This document shows, in pieces, positions 8,409 through 17,074 of a DNA stretch of 64,000 bases. Both the position numbers and the translations under genes were made by a program. The notes under the pieces were generated by a model. That model worked only from the letters and a program-made list of their open reading frames with translations, searched no databases and was not told the origin of the DNA. Every line of letters starts with the position of its first letter. Within the stretch, counting starts at the first letter, position 1. The stretch comes from Tautonia marina. Lineage in GTDB: Bacteria; Planctomycetota; Planctomycetia; Isosphaerales; Isosphaeraceae. The stretch covers positions 124,001 to 188,000 of the forward strand of contig NZ_WEZF01000012.1 of the NCBI RefSeq assembly GCF_009177065.1, read 5' to 3'.

Positions 8409-8684
8409 CGCCGTTTCATCTCGCGGAAAGGAAGGTTTCTCGGTGCGGCCTCAAGGGTTGGGTCAACCCATTTATCATAGAGCGAACGGCTTCGGTCGAA
8501 CAGGTCCAGAGCGAGGATCGCCAGGGATGAGGTGGAAGGCCAGCCGTAGGTTCCCAACGTGGGGGCTCCGAAACAACTGGCCTATCCTCCTGGTTCGATC
8601 ACGGCTAAGATGATTGAACTACACGCCAGTTCCGGCGTTTTCGAGAATGAACCAGGATGTCTCGATCGGCGGGGACGGATTCCC

Positions 8685-10631
8685 GTGAGCTCGACTACGT
8701 TGAAGCCGGTGACCCCGCCACCGCCGTCTCCCCCGCCTCCCTCCGGCACCGAGGATGCGACCGCTCCTCGACCCTTGCCGCCGATCCTGGGAACGCTGCT
8801 TAGCGGGACCTTCTGGCTCGCACTGCGGACCCCGTTGTCGGCGGTCACGGCCTTCTGGAGCGTCCCCCTGATGATCGGGGCGTTCGGGCAGGAGCCGTTC
8901 GGTGCCTACCGATTCGCCTGGGGGCTCGGGTTCTTCCAGCTGCTGCTCGAATTCGGGATGAGCTCGGCGCTCCAGCGAGAGGTGTCCGACCGCTGGACCC
9001 GAGGAGACAAAGCCGGGGTTGATCGAGCTATCACCTGCGGCTCCCTCTTCTACGCGGTCATCGCCCTGATTCAGTCGCTCGTCTTGATGGGGATCGCCTA
9101 CGGGGTGATGCCATTCTCGAAGGAGTTCTCCGGGAGCGACTATGATCTGATCATCAAGTTGCTCTGGATCCAGATCCTGACCTCGCCGAGCTTTGGGATC
9201 GGCGTGGTGCTGTCGAGCATCCTCCAGGCGGCTCGACGTTACGAGGTCTTGCCGCGGTTCGAATTTCTGATCGTCGCGGCGCGGTTCGGGGTCCTCGTCG
9301 GCGGGATCGCGCTCGGCGCGGGCTTGCTGACGATCGTTATCGCGCAGACGGTTCTCTCGATGGCGTTGAGCTTCGGCCCGGCGCTCTGGGTCATTCGTCG
9401 CGAAGTTGACTATCGGCCCCGGTTCGTCCGGGTGGGATTGAGAGACTTCCGAGGACTGGCGCAACTGAGCGCCTACATGTTCTTGATTCAGCTCAGTGTC
9501 GTGCTGGCGGACAAGGTTGACACCACGATCCTCGGCTTCGTCCTGGGATCGCCGGCGGTCGCGGTGTACACGGCGGTGAGCAGCCCCTTCTTGCAACTGA
9601 GGCAGATGGGCTGGACGCTGGCCTACTTCGTCATGCCGGCCGTGGCGAGCCTGGCAGCGGCGGGAGACCGCGAGGGGCTCGACCGGGTGACCTACGACGG
9701 GGCCCGGTTGCATTCGGCCTTCGTCCTCGCCGTCGGATTGCTGGCGTTCCTCTATGCCGGGCCGTTCCTGGAACTCTGGGTCGGCCCCAAGTTTCCGGGG
9801 GAGTATGGCCTAGGATTGATGTCCTCTGTGAACGACGTGGGCGACATCCCGACCAAGGGCGTGGATCTGGTCATCGTGGCCGACGTGCAAGGTGTCCTTC
9901 ACTTCCGGATTTTTGACACTCATGGTCAGATCACCGTGGACACCGACGAGACTCAATTGCCCGACCATGATGCGTCAAAGCTTGATGAGCTGAAATCGCT
10001 CCTCGCTGGCTTGTCGGATCAGTCGCCAGTCTCCCCGAGCGTCAAGACCAAGGTCATCGATGCTGCCACATCAATCGTCGGTCACACTCTTCCGGGGAAG
10101 ATCCCGCAAATGACGCGGTTGATGCGGCTCTTCCTGGTCGCCGCCATTCCCTTGCTGATCGCGGTCCATGTGCAGGTTTGTACGGGACTAGGGAAACTGG
10201 CCGTGGTGGCCGTGGCGGCGATCGCAGGGGCGGCGGTCAACTTGCCGCTCAGTTATGTGCTGACGCGCCAGCTCGGAGTCGCGGGGGTAATCTGGGGGAC
10301 GGTGCTGACCACCTTGTTCTCGAACTTTCTGGTGCCGATCATCTACACGTTCAAGGTGCTCGAGGTCCGACCGGCCGCCTATTTGCGCCGGACCCTGCTG
10401 GCGCCGGCCGTGGGGGCGTCGTTAATGGTCTCCACCAGCATCCTGCTCGAACGGGCGGCCTTCACGGCGGCGCCGAGCGGGGACGATCCCGTGATGCGTA
10501 TGGTGCCCTTCGTGACCCACCTTGGGGTCGGGTGTGCGAGCTTCGTGGCAGGGTATGCCCTCATTCCCGCTGGCCGCTCCGACTTGCAACGGGTGCTCAG
10601 GCGATTCCGAAAACCGGAGGCACCGGCCTGA
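8685..10631 (+). CDS. MOP-superfamily flippase (polysaccharide/oligosaccharide exporter) with an internal extra domain
   Basis: About 648 residues from a GTG at 8685 (upstream GGGGACGG); the frame is open back to 8559 with an ATG at 8610, so the start is uncertain. A Pro-rich N-terminus (PPPPSPPPP) precedes roughly 12-14 hydrophobic helices typical of Wzx/MurJ/MATE-like lipid-linked glycan flippases of the inner membrane. Between ELWVGPKFPG and the next helix (TRLMRLFLVAAIPLL) lies a soluble segment of 99 residues that such proteins lack, with VLHFRIFD, VDTDET and TSIVGHT motifs. I recall this as a short free-standing family in planctomycetes and cyanobacteria. See the separate entry for 9793-10089. 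Confidence 0.88.
   Translation: MSSTTLKPVTPPPPSPPPPSGTEDATAPRPLPPILGTLLSGTFWLALRTPLSAVTAFWSVPLMIGAFGQEPFGAYRFAWGLGFFQLLLEFGMSSALQREVSDRWTRGDKAGVDRAITCGSLFYAVIALIQSLVLMGIAYGVMPFSKEFSGSDYDLIIKLLWIQILTSPSFGIGVVLSSILQAARRYEVLPRFEFLIVAARFGVLVGGIALGAGLLTIVIAQTVLSMALSFGPALWVIRREVDYRPRFVRVGLRDFRGLAQLSAYMFLIQLSVVLADKVDTTILGFVLGSPAVAVYTAVSSPFLQLRQMGWTLAYFVMPAVASLAAAGDREGLDRVTYDGARLHSAFVLAVGLLAFLYAGPFLELWVGPKFPGEYGLGLMSSVNDVGDIPTKGVDLVIVADVQGVLHFRIFDTHGQITVDTDETQLPDHDASKLDELKSLLAGLSDQSPVSPSVKTKVIDAATSIVGHTLPGKIPQMTRLMRLFLVAAIPLLIAVHVQVCTGLGKLAVVAVAAIAGAAVNLPLSYVLTRQLGVAGVIWGTVLTTLFSNFLVPIIYTFKVLEVRPAAYLRRTLLAPAVGASLMVSTSILLERAAFTAAPSGDDPVMRMVPFVTHLGVGCASFVAGYALIPAGRSDLQRVLRRFRKPEAPA
9793..10089 (+). mobile_element. 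In-frame 297-bp insertion (VLHFRIFD-type domain) inside the flippase
   Basis: The segment is flanked by an 11-bp direct repeat with one mismatch: TTCCGGGGGAG at 9793-9803 and TTCCGGGGAAG at 10090-10100. The repeat offset is 297 bp, exactly 99 codons, so removing one unit restores an uninterrupted membrane protein (…VGPK-FPG-KIPQMTRLMR…). Near the two ends lies a 9-bp inverted repeat, GATTGATGT (9814-9822) and ACATCAATC (10068-10076). The inserted peptide begins Met-Ser-Ser-Val-Asn-Asp, like a free gene start, and its codons look less G+C-skewed than the host gene. No transposase is present, so mobility is inference. Confidence 0.55.
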
Positions 10632-10705
10632 TCGTCGCCGGAATCGGGTCGAACAGTCTACAATGAGGGTGTTCCGGCCCCTTCATCCTCGGCCCCTGGA
10701 GCGGC

Positions 10706-11269
10706 ATGGTCATGTCTCAGCGATCGCCCGGAGTCCGACGGGAAGGCCCTCGAATCCGAGTCGACGATCGAGGAGACGGATCAACGGCGATCCGAGGTCG
10801 AGGAGTGTCGGGAAGGTGGTTCGTCGGAGCCGCGGTGGTCGGACTGCTGATGGTCTGGGGAGCGCTCTACGTGCTCTTCTGGTTCTGGCGATCGGGGGTC
10901 GAGGAACGCATCGCGTTTGGCAAGAACCAGGTGCTTCCGATTGTTACCGAACTGGCCGCCCTGGAACCGCCAGGGATCGACCGGAACGACTGGCTGCAAG
11001 CCGTTGCCGACACTGAGACCATGCTGGAGGAGGTGGTCGGCACCGGCCGGATGGATCGATCACGGCTTCAGGCGCTGCGATCGGACCTGGAACGACGCGT
11101 GGTCGAGGCTCATCGATCTCCGGAGTTGGCCCCTGAGATCCTTGCCCGGATCTGGGACGACATGGCACTCGTGAAACGGTTCCGATCCGAGACGGAACGT
11201 CCCGAACTGATCCGAGCGCCGGACGAACGCCCCGGGGATTCGGGGATTCGGGAGGAGACGCGAGGATGA
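10706..11269 (+). CDS. Single-pass membrane protein of unknown function
   Basis: 187 residues (or 185 from the second ATG). A basic N-terminal stretch of about 38 residues is followed by one TM helix (about 38-61, rich in Trp/Phe: VWGALYVLFWFWR) and a charged helical domain of about 120 residues without a motif I recognise. A GGAG precedes the first ATG. The stop overlaps the start of the cold-shock/DUF1294 gene by ATGA, so the two are translationally coupled and probably act together at the inner membrane. Confidence 0.75.
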   Translation: MVMSQRSPGVRREGPRIRVDDRGDGSTAIRGRGVSGRWFVGAAVVGLLMVWGALYVLFWFWRSGVEERIAFGKNQVLPIVTELAALEPPGIDRNDWLQAVADTETMLEEVVGTGRMDRSRLQALRSDLERRVVEAHRSPELAPEILARIWDDMALVKRFRSETERPELIRAPDERPGDSGIREETRG

Positions 11270-11838
11270 ATCAACAGGCCCAGGGAGTCGTCGTCTCGTT
11301 TGACGACGATCGTGGATTTGGATTCATCCGGACCCCGGATCTGAGAGAGGACGTATTTGTGCATGTCTCGGCGGTCCCGGGAAACCGCCGGCTTCGTCCC
11401 GGGCAACGGGTTTGGTTCTCGATTGAGCAGGGGGACCGAGGCCCTCGGGCGGTCCGAGTCATTCCGGGAACGGTTGGGTTGACCCCCGCACAGTCGTTCG
11501 CGCTGGGGTTGGGCGGGTTCCTCGTCGTGGGGATGATCGGGCTAGGCATGGCGGGGATGCCCTGGATCGTCGCCTGGATCGTCCTTCTCAATGCCGCGAC
11601 GTTGGCGGTCTGGGCCTGGGATAAACACCGAGCCGTGCGAAATCGCCGACGTGTACCCGAGGTGGTCTTACTCGGCCTGGCGGCGATCGGTGGTTCGGTG
11701 GGAGCCTGGATCGGGATCAGTTGGCTTGGCCACAAACGCCGGAAATCGGGATTCATCCTCATGATGAGTGCAATCACAGCCCTCCAGGTGATTGGGGGAC
11801 TGGTGCAGTTACTGGGATTCCCCCGGCCCCCTGCGTGA
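11266..11838 (+). CDS. Cold-shock domain - DUF1294 membrane fusion protein
   Basis: 190 residues. Residues about 5-66 form a cold-shock domain with RNP1-like RGFGFI and RNP2-like DVFVHVSAV motifs, which bind single-stranded nucleic acid. Residues about 75-185 are DUF1294, with three or four TM helices and the typical WDKHRA and GGSVGAWIG…HKRRK signatures. The fusion is known in many bacteria; its function is unproven, possibly membrane-tethered RNA binding or stress response. The start overlaps the preceding stop by 4 nt. Two hairpins follow the stop. Confidence 0.92.
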   Translation: MNQQAQGVVVSFDDDRGFGFIRTPDLREDVFVHVSAVPGNRRLRPGQRVWFSIEQGDRGPRAVRVIPGTVGLTPAQSFALGLGGFLVVGMIGLGMAGMPWIVAWIVLLNAATLAVWAWDKHRAVRNRRRVPEVVLLGLAAIGGSVGAWIGISWLGHKRRKSGFILMMSAITALQVIGGLVQLLGFPRPPA

Positions 11839-11846
11839 GCTTCCAG

Positions 11847-11867
11847 GCGACCTGACTGACAGGTCGC
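11847..11867 (+). terminator. Short hairpin after the cold-shock/DUF1294 gene
   Basis: An 8-bp perfect stem GCGACCTG/CAGGTCGC with a 5-nt loop starts 9 nt past the stop codon. It may act together with the larger hairpin just downstream. Confidence 0.4.
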
Positions 11868-11881
11868 CATGAGACGATCAG

Positions 11882-11915
11882 GCCCCCACGATCGATCCGC
11901 TTCGATCGTGGGGGC
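11882..11915. terminator. Bidirectional hairpin between convergent genes
   Basis: A perfect 13-bp stem (11882-11894 with 11903-11915), followed on the plus strand by GTTCTCC. It lies between the cold-shock gene (plus) and the DUF1501 gene (minus). Confidence 0.7.
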
Positions 11916-11965
11916 GTTCTCCGTTGTAGGTCCGCAAACCATGAGGCCAGCGGAAAAAGATCGAC

Positions 11966-13261
11966 TCAGGCAAACGCCTCGGTGATCGGGGTTCCGTCTC
12001 GGACGATGGCGACGGGGCGGCCGGTGGGGGTGTGGTATTCGGCCTTGGGATCGATCCCAAGGCAAGAGTAGAGGGTCGCCGCGACGTCGTCGGGGGCGAA
12101 ACCGGAGCCGGAGGCAGGTCCGGAACCGGTGTCGTCGCTGGCCCCGACAACGCGGCCGCCAGCGATCCCGCCACCTCCCATGACCACGAACATGGCGCGG
12201 GGGAAGTGATCGCGGCCCCCTCTCGCGTTGACTTTCGGTGTCCGGCCGAACTCTCCGGAGACCATGACCAGGGTTGATTCCAACAACCCCTTTTGCGCCA
12301 GGGCCAGGAACAGCCCGGAAAGCCCGGCGTCGAGTTCGGGAAGGTTTCGCGTCTTCAGGCGATTGAAATTGTCCTGGTGGGTGTCCCAGCCGCCGTGCGA
12401 GACAGCGACGAACCGGACGCCTGACTCAACGAGACGCGAGGCGAGCAGGCAGCTTTGCGAAAAGGAATCACGACCGAACAACCGGGTGACGGATCGGGAC
12501 TCTCGACTGATGTCGAACGCCTCTCGTGATCGAGACGAGCTGATGATGTCACAGGCCCGCTGCGAAAAGGCATCGAGGCCGTTGATCAGGTCACTCGACT
12601 CGAACCCAGCAAAGGTCTGGTCGATCTGCTGGAGTAAGTTTCGGCGTCGGCCCACTTCTTCGACCGTCAAGCCTCCGCCGAGCGAGATACCCCGCACGTT
12701 GAACGGCTGACCGGCTCGGGGGGCCGTCTGGGTGCTGAACGGGGCGTATTCGACGCCGAGGTACCCGGAAACCTGCGGGGTGTTTGGGATAGCCACGAAG
12801 GGCGGAATGTCTCGGGGTGAGGACAGTTCCTTGCTGACCACCGCTCCATAGCCAGGGAAGACCAGGGACGGGAGCGGCCGATTCCCGGTGTTCAGGTACT
12901 TCGTCCCCAGGTCATGCGCGGCGACGGAGTGACTAACCCCGCGGATGATCGTGTAATGATCGGCACATTGCGCCAGCTTGGGTAAATGTTCACTGATCGA
13001 AACACCGGAGATGGAGGTGGGAATGGTTGCGAATTCCCCTCGAATCCCATCGGGAGCCTCGGGCTTGGGGTCGAACGTATCGAGATGCGAGGGACCGCCC
13101 CCGAGATTGATGTGAATGGCCGCGGTCGCCCGCCCTGATCGCACCGCGCCCGCCTCGGCCAGCCGCAGGTACGAGGAGAGGGTCAGCCCGGTTCCACCCA
13201 GGACACCGATCTTGAGAAAATCGCGGCGACGGACCCCGTCGCACGTCCGGCTCGTGGCCAT
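11966..13261 (-). CDS. DUF1501 family Tat-exported protein
   Basis: 431 residues. A twin-arginine-type leader (RRRDFLKIGVLGGTGL at about 11-27) is followed by a DUF1501 domain with an alkaline-phosphatase-like fold: INLGGGPSHLDTFDPKP near residue 50, SVAAHD, SHGGWDTHQDN and VSGEFGRTPK. A good AGGAGG lies 6 nt before the ATG. DUF1501 proteins in planctomycetes almost always sit next to a PSCyt/DUF1549/DUF1553 partner, as here (150 bp upstream). It probably acts in the periplasm; the substrate is unknown, with sulfated glycans a common guess. It is the last gene of the ECF-controlled operon. Confidence 0.93.
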   Translation of the reverse strand: MATSRTCDGVRRRDFLKIGVLGGTGLTLSSYLRLAEAGAVRSGRATAAIHINLGGGPSHLDTFDPKPEAPDGIRGEFATIPTSISGVSISEHLPKLAQCADHYTIIRGVSHSVAAHDLGTKYLNTGNRPLPSLVFPGYGAVVSKELSSPRDIPPFVAIPNTPQVSGYLGVEYAPFSTQTAPRAGQPFNVRGISLGGGLTVEEVGRRRNLLQQIDQTFAGFESSDLINGLDAFSQRACDIISSSRSREAFDISRESRSVTRLFGRDSFSQSCLLASRLVESGVRFVAVSHGGWDTHQDNFNRLKTRNLPELDAGLSGLFLALAQKGLLESTLVMVSGEFGRTPKVNARGGRDHFPRAMFVVMGGGGIAGGRVVGASDDTGSGPASGSGFAPDDVAATLYSCLGIDPKAEYHTPTGRPVAIVRDGTPITEAFA

Positions 13262-13411
13262 AAATCGCCTCCTCCAGCGAGCATGTCAAAGCAATCTGTG
13301 TGAATACGAATCAATCGATCAATCAAGACCGTCACCGTGTCCAGGACCACGACCCAAGGGTGTCGAGCCGTCAAGCAAGGCTCGGGTCGAGGTCCTGAGA
13401 CGGTGCCGGGC

Positions 13412-15877
13412 TCAGTGATTGGTCTGGAATTCCTTGGTGTTCAAGAGGGCCCAGAGGAGGCCGCGCAATCCCTGGTCAAGGGATTCCGAGGTCTCGAAAT
13501 AGTGGAGGGACGCCTCTTGTTCCGAGGCGTTGGGCAATCGTCCCAGGGCGCGGAGAAAGGCGTCCTCGATCAGGTCGTCAGGTTCTGGTGCGTTGTCGGA
13601 AGCTCGGGCCACCGACTGGACCCAGCCACCGCGACGATCAAGGGCAGCGTGGATGTCCTGATCGTTCTGGAGATAGATGGATTGGAGAAGATTCGGCTCG
13701 ATGGACTTGCTGCAATCGCAGTTCGTCTCGCGGGTCGATCGGCCGAAGACTCCTTCAGCGTAATTGGCGTTTCGACGGAGGTTTCCAACGCTCTGAGACG
13801 GGCCGAACGATCGGAAGTCGGCCGTCATGGCGAACGATTCGAGCTGATTGGAGGAGGCCGTGACCTGACGAACCGCGTCGAGCAAGGCCTCGGCAGGGAG
13901 ACGGTGGACCACGGCCCGGCTGAAGTTGCGCTCGTCGAGCAGGTTCGTTTCGTTCGGCTGCCAGCTTCGTTGATAGGCAAGGCTGCCGGTGATTTCCCGA
14001 TGGAGCCACTTCATGTCGTAGCCGCTGGCGATGAACCCCTGGGTCAGTTGATCAAGCAGGGCCGGGTTGCTGGGAGGGTTGGCCAGATTCATGTCATCGG
14101 GCGGGTTGATGATTCCGGCGCCGAAGGCATTGGCCCAGACGCGATTGACGAAGGCCTGGGCAAAATAGGGGTTGTCCTCGCTGCGGAGCCAGTCCATCAA
14201 CGGTTCGCGGGGGTCGGAGACGTTGGCGAGGGGAACTTCCTCTCCTCCGAGCACCCGGGGAGTGAAGACTCGGCCCCCTTGAGATCGTGAGGAGGAGCCG
14301 CGGGCCGCCGCTCGCATGCGGTTGGGGTTGATGTAGACTTCTTCCATCGGCGCGATTTCGCCGTCGCGTAGGCGTCTGCCGAAGGCCCGCCGACGCTGGC
14401 CGACCGGTTGGTCGGCAACACCGAGCTCTCGCTCAAGATCGCGGACCTGAGGCCGTACGAACGGATTGATTCCGTAGGAAATGGGCTGGAAGAACGCGGT
14501 GAACTGGTTGAAATCGTCCTGGGTCCACTGATCAAACGGATGCTTGTGGCACTGGGCGCATTCGAGACGGACCCCGAGAAACGCATAACTGAAGGCCAGC
14601 GCCTTTTCCTCGGGCTGACGGAGATTGCGACGGGCCCAGAAGTAGGGCATCGTCTCACGCTCGGCAAAGGGTTCGGGATCGTCGCTGCGGAAGTACCCGG
14701 CCATTTCCTGCATGTAACCCAGGTACGACTGATCCGGAGCCCGGCTCGTACCGAGCACGATGCCGGCGATCAACTCATCGTAGGGCGTGTTGTCGGAGAC
14801 GCGTTGATAAATCCAATCGTACCATTGCCGGGCGATCTCGTTGGGCAGCGCAGTGCCGTTGAGATTCCTGGGCGAGGCTCCGGTAATGTCGCACAGGAAG
14901 TTGGTCCACCAGGCGGCATACGTCGGACGTTCCAGGAGTTCATCGACCTTGTGCGATCGCTTCTCCGGGTCGGAGTCGGCCACGAAGGCGCGGACCTCAT
15001 CGGGAGTGGGAAGTGATCCGGTGAGATCGAGGCTGACGCGGCGGAGGAATTCCTCATCCGAGCAGATCTCTGAAGGAATGATGCCCAGCTTTTCGAGCTT
15101 GGCTCCGATCAGGCGGTCAATCTCAGTGGGAGCGGCGACCTTTGGGTAGGCTTCCCCGATCCGATCGGACACAGGGCGGATGACCTGAGTGCTCACGACC
15201 CCGTTATCGTAGAAGGCGACAATATCGGTGTCTCCGAGGCCGACACTCGTGACACGGCCCGAGGAATCGACCGTCGCAATCGACTCATCATTGGTCTGGA
15301 AGCGAGTCAGGCAGGTCACGTCCTCGATCGAGCCGTCGGACCAGTGGGCCAAGGCCTGCAGCGGCGTGGCCTGACCGTCGCGTTGAAAGACGATCTCGTT
15401 AGGAATGACTTCGAGCCGTTCGAAGGTCGCTTCCTGCGCGGCGGGAAGGGCACCGCCCTCGATCCAACGCTTGAGCACATGGTACTGCCAAGTGTCATAT
15501 TCGAGAATCTGGCCCCCTTTATGGGGCTGGGTCAAGGTGGGCTTTTCGAGGATGAGGCTCAGTTCAGGAGCCTCGATGTCCACGCGGCCTTCACCGTCGC
15601 TCAGCAAGGCGTCGTGATCGGCGGCGAAATCGTAGCCGAACAGGGACAGGCGGAAGCCCCCCTGCCCCTGAAACGAGCCGTGACAGGAACGTCCGTTGCA
15701 GCCCATCTGACTGAGAAGCGGCAACACATGCCGTTGAAAGTCGGGAATGTCCTCGACCGACTCCTCGGCAAACCGGAGGGAGAGGGGAGGCAGCGTGTCT
15801 GACGCCCGACCATCGGGCACGGTTCCGAGCGTCGCGACCAGAACCGCGAAGCACAGGACGAGGGATCGGCTCCTCAC
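13412..15877 (-). CDS. PSCyt1-DUF1549-DUF1553 secreted cytochrome protein
   Basis: 821 residues from a GTG at 15877. That start has AAGGAG 7 nt upstream and overlaps the previous stop (GTGA). It has a signal peptide, a PSCyt1 cytochrome-like domain with CNGRSCH at 60-66 (the CX4CH spacing usual for this family), a bacterial Ig-like segment (about 170-245), DUF1549 with a second haem-type motif CAQCHKHPFDQW, then DUF1553 with FVNRVWANAFGAGI and a Q-R-S-W-Q-P-N-E strand. The family is nearly restricted to Planctomycetes and relatives and is thought to be a periplasmic redox/hydrolytic partner of DUF1501. The biochemical role is unproven. Confidence 0.93.
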   Translation of the reverse strand: MRSRSLVLCFAVLVATLGTVPDGRASDTLPPLSLRFAEESVEDIPDFQRHVLPLLSQMGCNGRSCHGSFQGQGGFRLSLFGYDFAADHDALLSDGEGRVDIEAPELSLILEKPTLTQPHKGGQILEYDTWQYHVLKRWIEGGALPAAQEATFERLEVIPNEIVFQRDGQATPLQALAHWSDGSIEDVTCLTRFQTNDESIATVDSSGRVTSVGLGDTDIVAFYDNGVVSTQVIRPVSDRIGEAYPKVAAPTEIDRLIGAKLEKLGIIPSEICSDEEFLRRVSLDLTGSLPTPDEVRAFVADSDPEKRSHKVDELLERPTYAAWWTNFLCDITGASPRNLNGTALPNEIARQWYDWIYQRVSDNTPYDELIAGIVLGTSRAPDQSYLGYMQEMAGYFRSDDPEPFAERETMPYFWARRNLRQPEEKALAFSYAFLGVRLECAQCHKHPFDQWTQDDFNQFTAFFQPISYGINPFVRPQVRDLERELGVADQPVGQRRRAFGRRLRDGEIAPMEEVYINPNRMRAAARGSSSRSQGGRVFTPRVLGGEEVPLANVSDPREPLMDWLRSEDNPYFAQAFVNRVWANAFGAGIINPPDDMNLANPPSNPALLDQLTQGFIASGYDMKWLHREITGSLAYQRSWQPNETNLLDERNFSRAVVHRLPAEALLDAVRQVTASSNQLESFAMTADFRSFGPSQSVGNLRRNANYAEGVFGRSTRETNCDCSKSIEPNLLQSIYLQNDQDIHAALDRRGGWVQSVARASDNAPEPDDLIEDAFLRALGRLPNASEQEASLHYFETSESLDQGLRGLLWALLNTKEFQTNH

Positions 15878-16515
15878 ATCGATTCTCCTTGGGTACGAGC
15901 CGGGGAGGATGCCGAAGCGGGCGGTTCCTCCGTCTCGGCCTGACGACGAACGCATTGCGCCTTGTTCCGAACGGCCCGGAGCCGAGACTCAATCAGAGCG
16001 TCGGCCCTTTGCTCCTGTCTGCGGATTGATTGATCAAGCTGATCGAGCCGCTTGCGAAGCTGGGCCCGATCGTATTTCTGCAAGGCAAGCTGAGCGGTCA
16101 GTTGGTCGGCCAGGGCCTCTCGCAGCTCAGCGTCTCGCCTGGAATCAGGCTTGCTGATCAGGTAAGCCGTGAGCAGATGGACCCGTGAGCCGGCTTTCCA
16201 GGTATCTAACACCAGAACCGCGCGATCGGGGTCGCGCCGGCGGATCCGATCGAGATTTTCTCGGGCTCGAACGAGTTCCCGAATGGCCTCGGCGTACTCG
16301 TCAGGGTCTCTCTCGCGGAGCGATCCGAGCAACTCGGCCAGCTCCTCGTGGTGCTGGCGGACGAAATCGAGGGCTAGACGCTCTCGATCTGCCTTCCGGG
16401 TCGCATTCGGGGAAGTAAGGGATTCGGAGCGCTCTGGAGTCGCGTCCTGCGCCGAGATGGCGGCGGTGAGGATCGTCAGAGTAGGGACCAGGAGCAGAAT
16501 GAAAACGCGCCGCAT
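15874..16515 (-). CDS. Exported helical protein of unknown function
   Basis: 213 residues from the ATG at 16515, which is followed by a signal peptide (about 1-22, ending AISA). The rest is highly charged and helical, probably coiled coil (RKRLDQLDQSIRRQEQRADA region), with one Cys near the C-terminus. It sits between the anti-sigma gene (4-nt gap) and the PSCyt gene (4-nt overlap), so it belongs to the same transcript. It resembles small periplasmic accessory or sensor proteins encoded with anti-sigma factors, but I recognise no family. Confidence 0.8.
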   Translation of the reverse strand: MRRVFILLLVPTLTILTAAISAQDATPERSESLTSPNATRKADRERLALDFVRQHHEELAELLGSLRERDPDEYAEAIRELVRARENLDRIRRRDPDRAVLVLDTWKAGSRVHLLTAYLISKPDSRRDAELREALADQLTAQLALQKYDRAQLRKRLDQLDQSIRRQEQRADALIESRLRAVRNKAQCVRRQAETEEPPASASSPARTQGESM

Positions 16516-16519
16516 CGGC

Positions 16520-17074
16520 TCAGTTCTCCGATCGTCCAGGTTCCGACGCCCCGGAGGAGTCGGCACGATCCACCGCAACGAGCAGCCAGTGGGGAGGGTT
16601 CGGGGCAAGTTCGCCGTCAGGATCGTGCATCGGGCCCTCGTCCTCACCAGCGGCCAGATCGACCCGCCAGTCGTCGAGGGTGATCTCGGGGACGGGAAGA
16701 TCTGGCTCGCGCGGAAGGCTGGACCAGGCAAGCTCCAGGGGGATCGTCTGCCCCGCTCCCTCTTGCTGATCGGCCGGGGTCCGACTCCAGGGATTCGCAA
16801 CGGTCGCGACCAAGATCGATGCCGCCGCGAATACCGTGGTCAGGGCGAAGACCGATCGGCGAGGGAAGGGTCGGACAGGACAATCCACCGCACCGGCCGA
16901 TTCCAGTTGGAGACAGACTCCGAGCAGGTCGACCGCCTGGGCCACGGCGGCACACGCCTCCGAATCGTGAAGGAGGCGGGCCTCGAACGCGTGTCGGGTC
17001 GAATCGTCAAGCTCGTCGGAGACGTAACGAAAGGCGAACCAGAATAGGTCGTCCGGAGCATCGCGAGAGGTCAT
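16520..17074 (-). CDS. Putative membrane anti-sigma factor
   Basis: 184 residues. The N-terminal cytosolic part (about 1-75) has the FRYVSDELDD…FEARLLHDSEACAAVAQA pattern of planctomycete anti-sigma domains and no zinc-binding HxxxCxxC. One TM helix lies at about 75-95, followed by an acidic, Pro-rich periplasmic region. Its start overlaps the ECF sigma stop by ATGA. Inference: it binds the adjacent sigma factor at the membrane until a signal releases it. Confidence 0.8.
   Translation of the reverse strand: MTSRDAPDDLFWFAFRYVSDELDDSTRHAFEARLLHDSEACAAVAQAVDLLGVCLQLESAGAVDCPVRPFPRRSVFALTTVFAAASILVATVANPWSRTPADQQEGAGQTIPLELAWSSLPREPDLPVPEITLDDWRVDLAAGEDEGPMHDPDGELAPNPPHWLLVAVDRADSSGASEPGRSEN

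Noticed and set aside
8619-9713. 364-codon minus-strand frame
   Set aside because: Mirror of the flippase gene; composition (His/Gln/Arg/Asp-rich) is typical of antisense frames.
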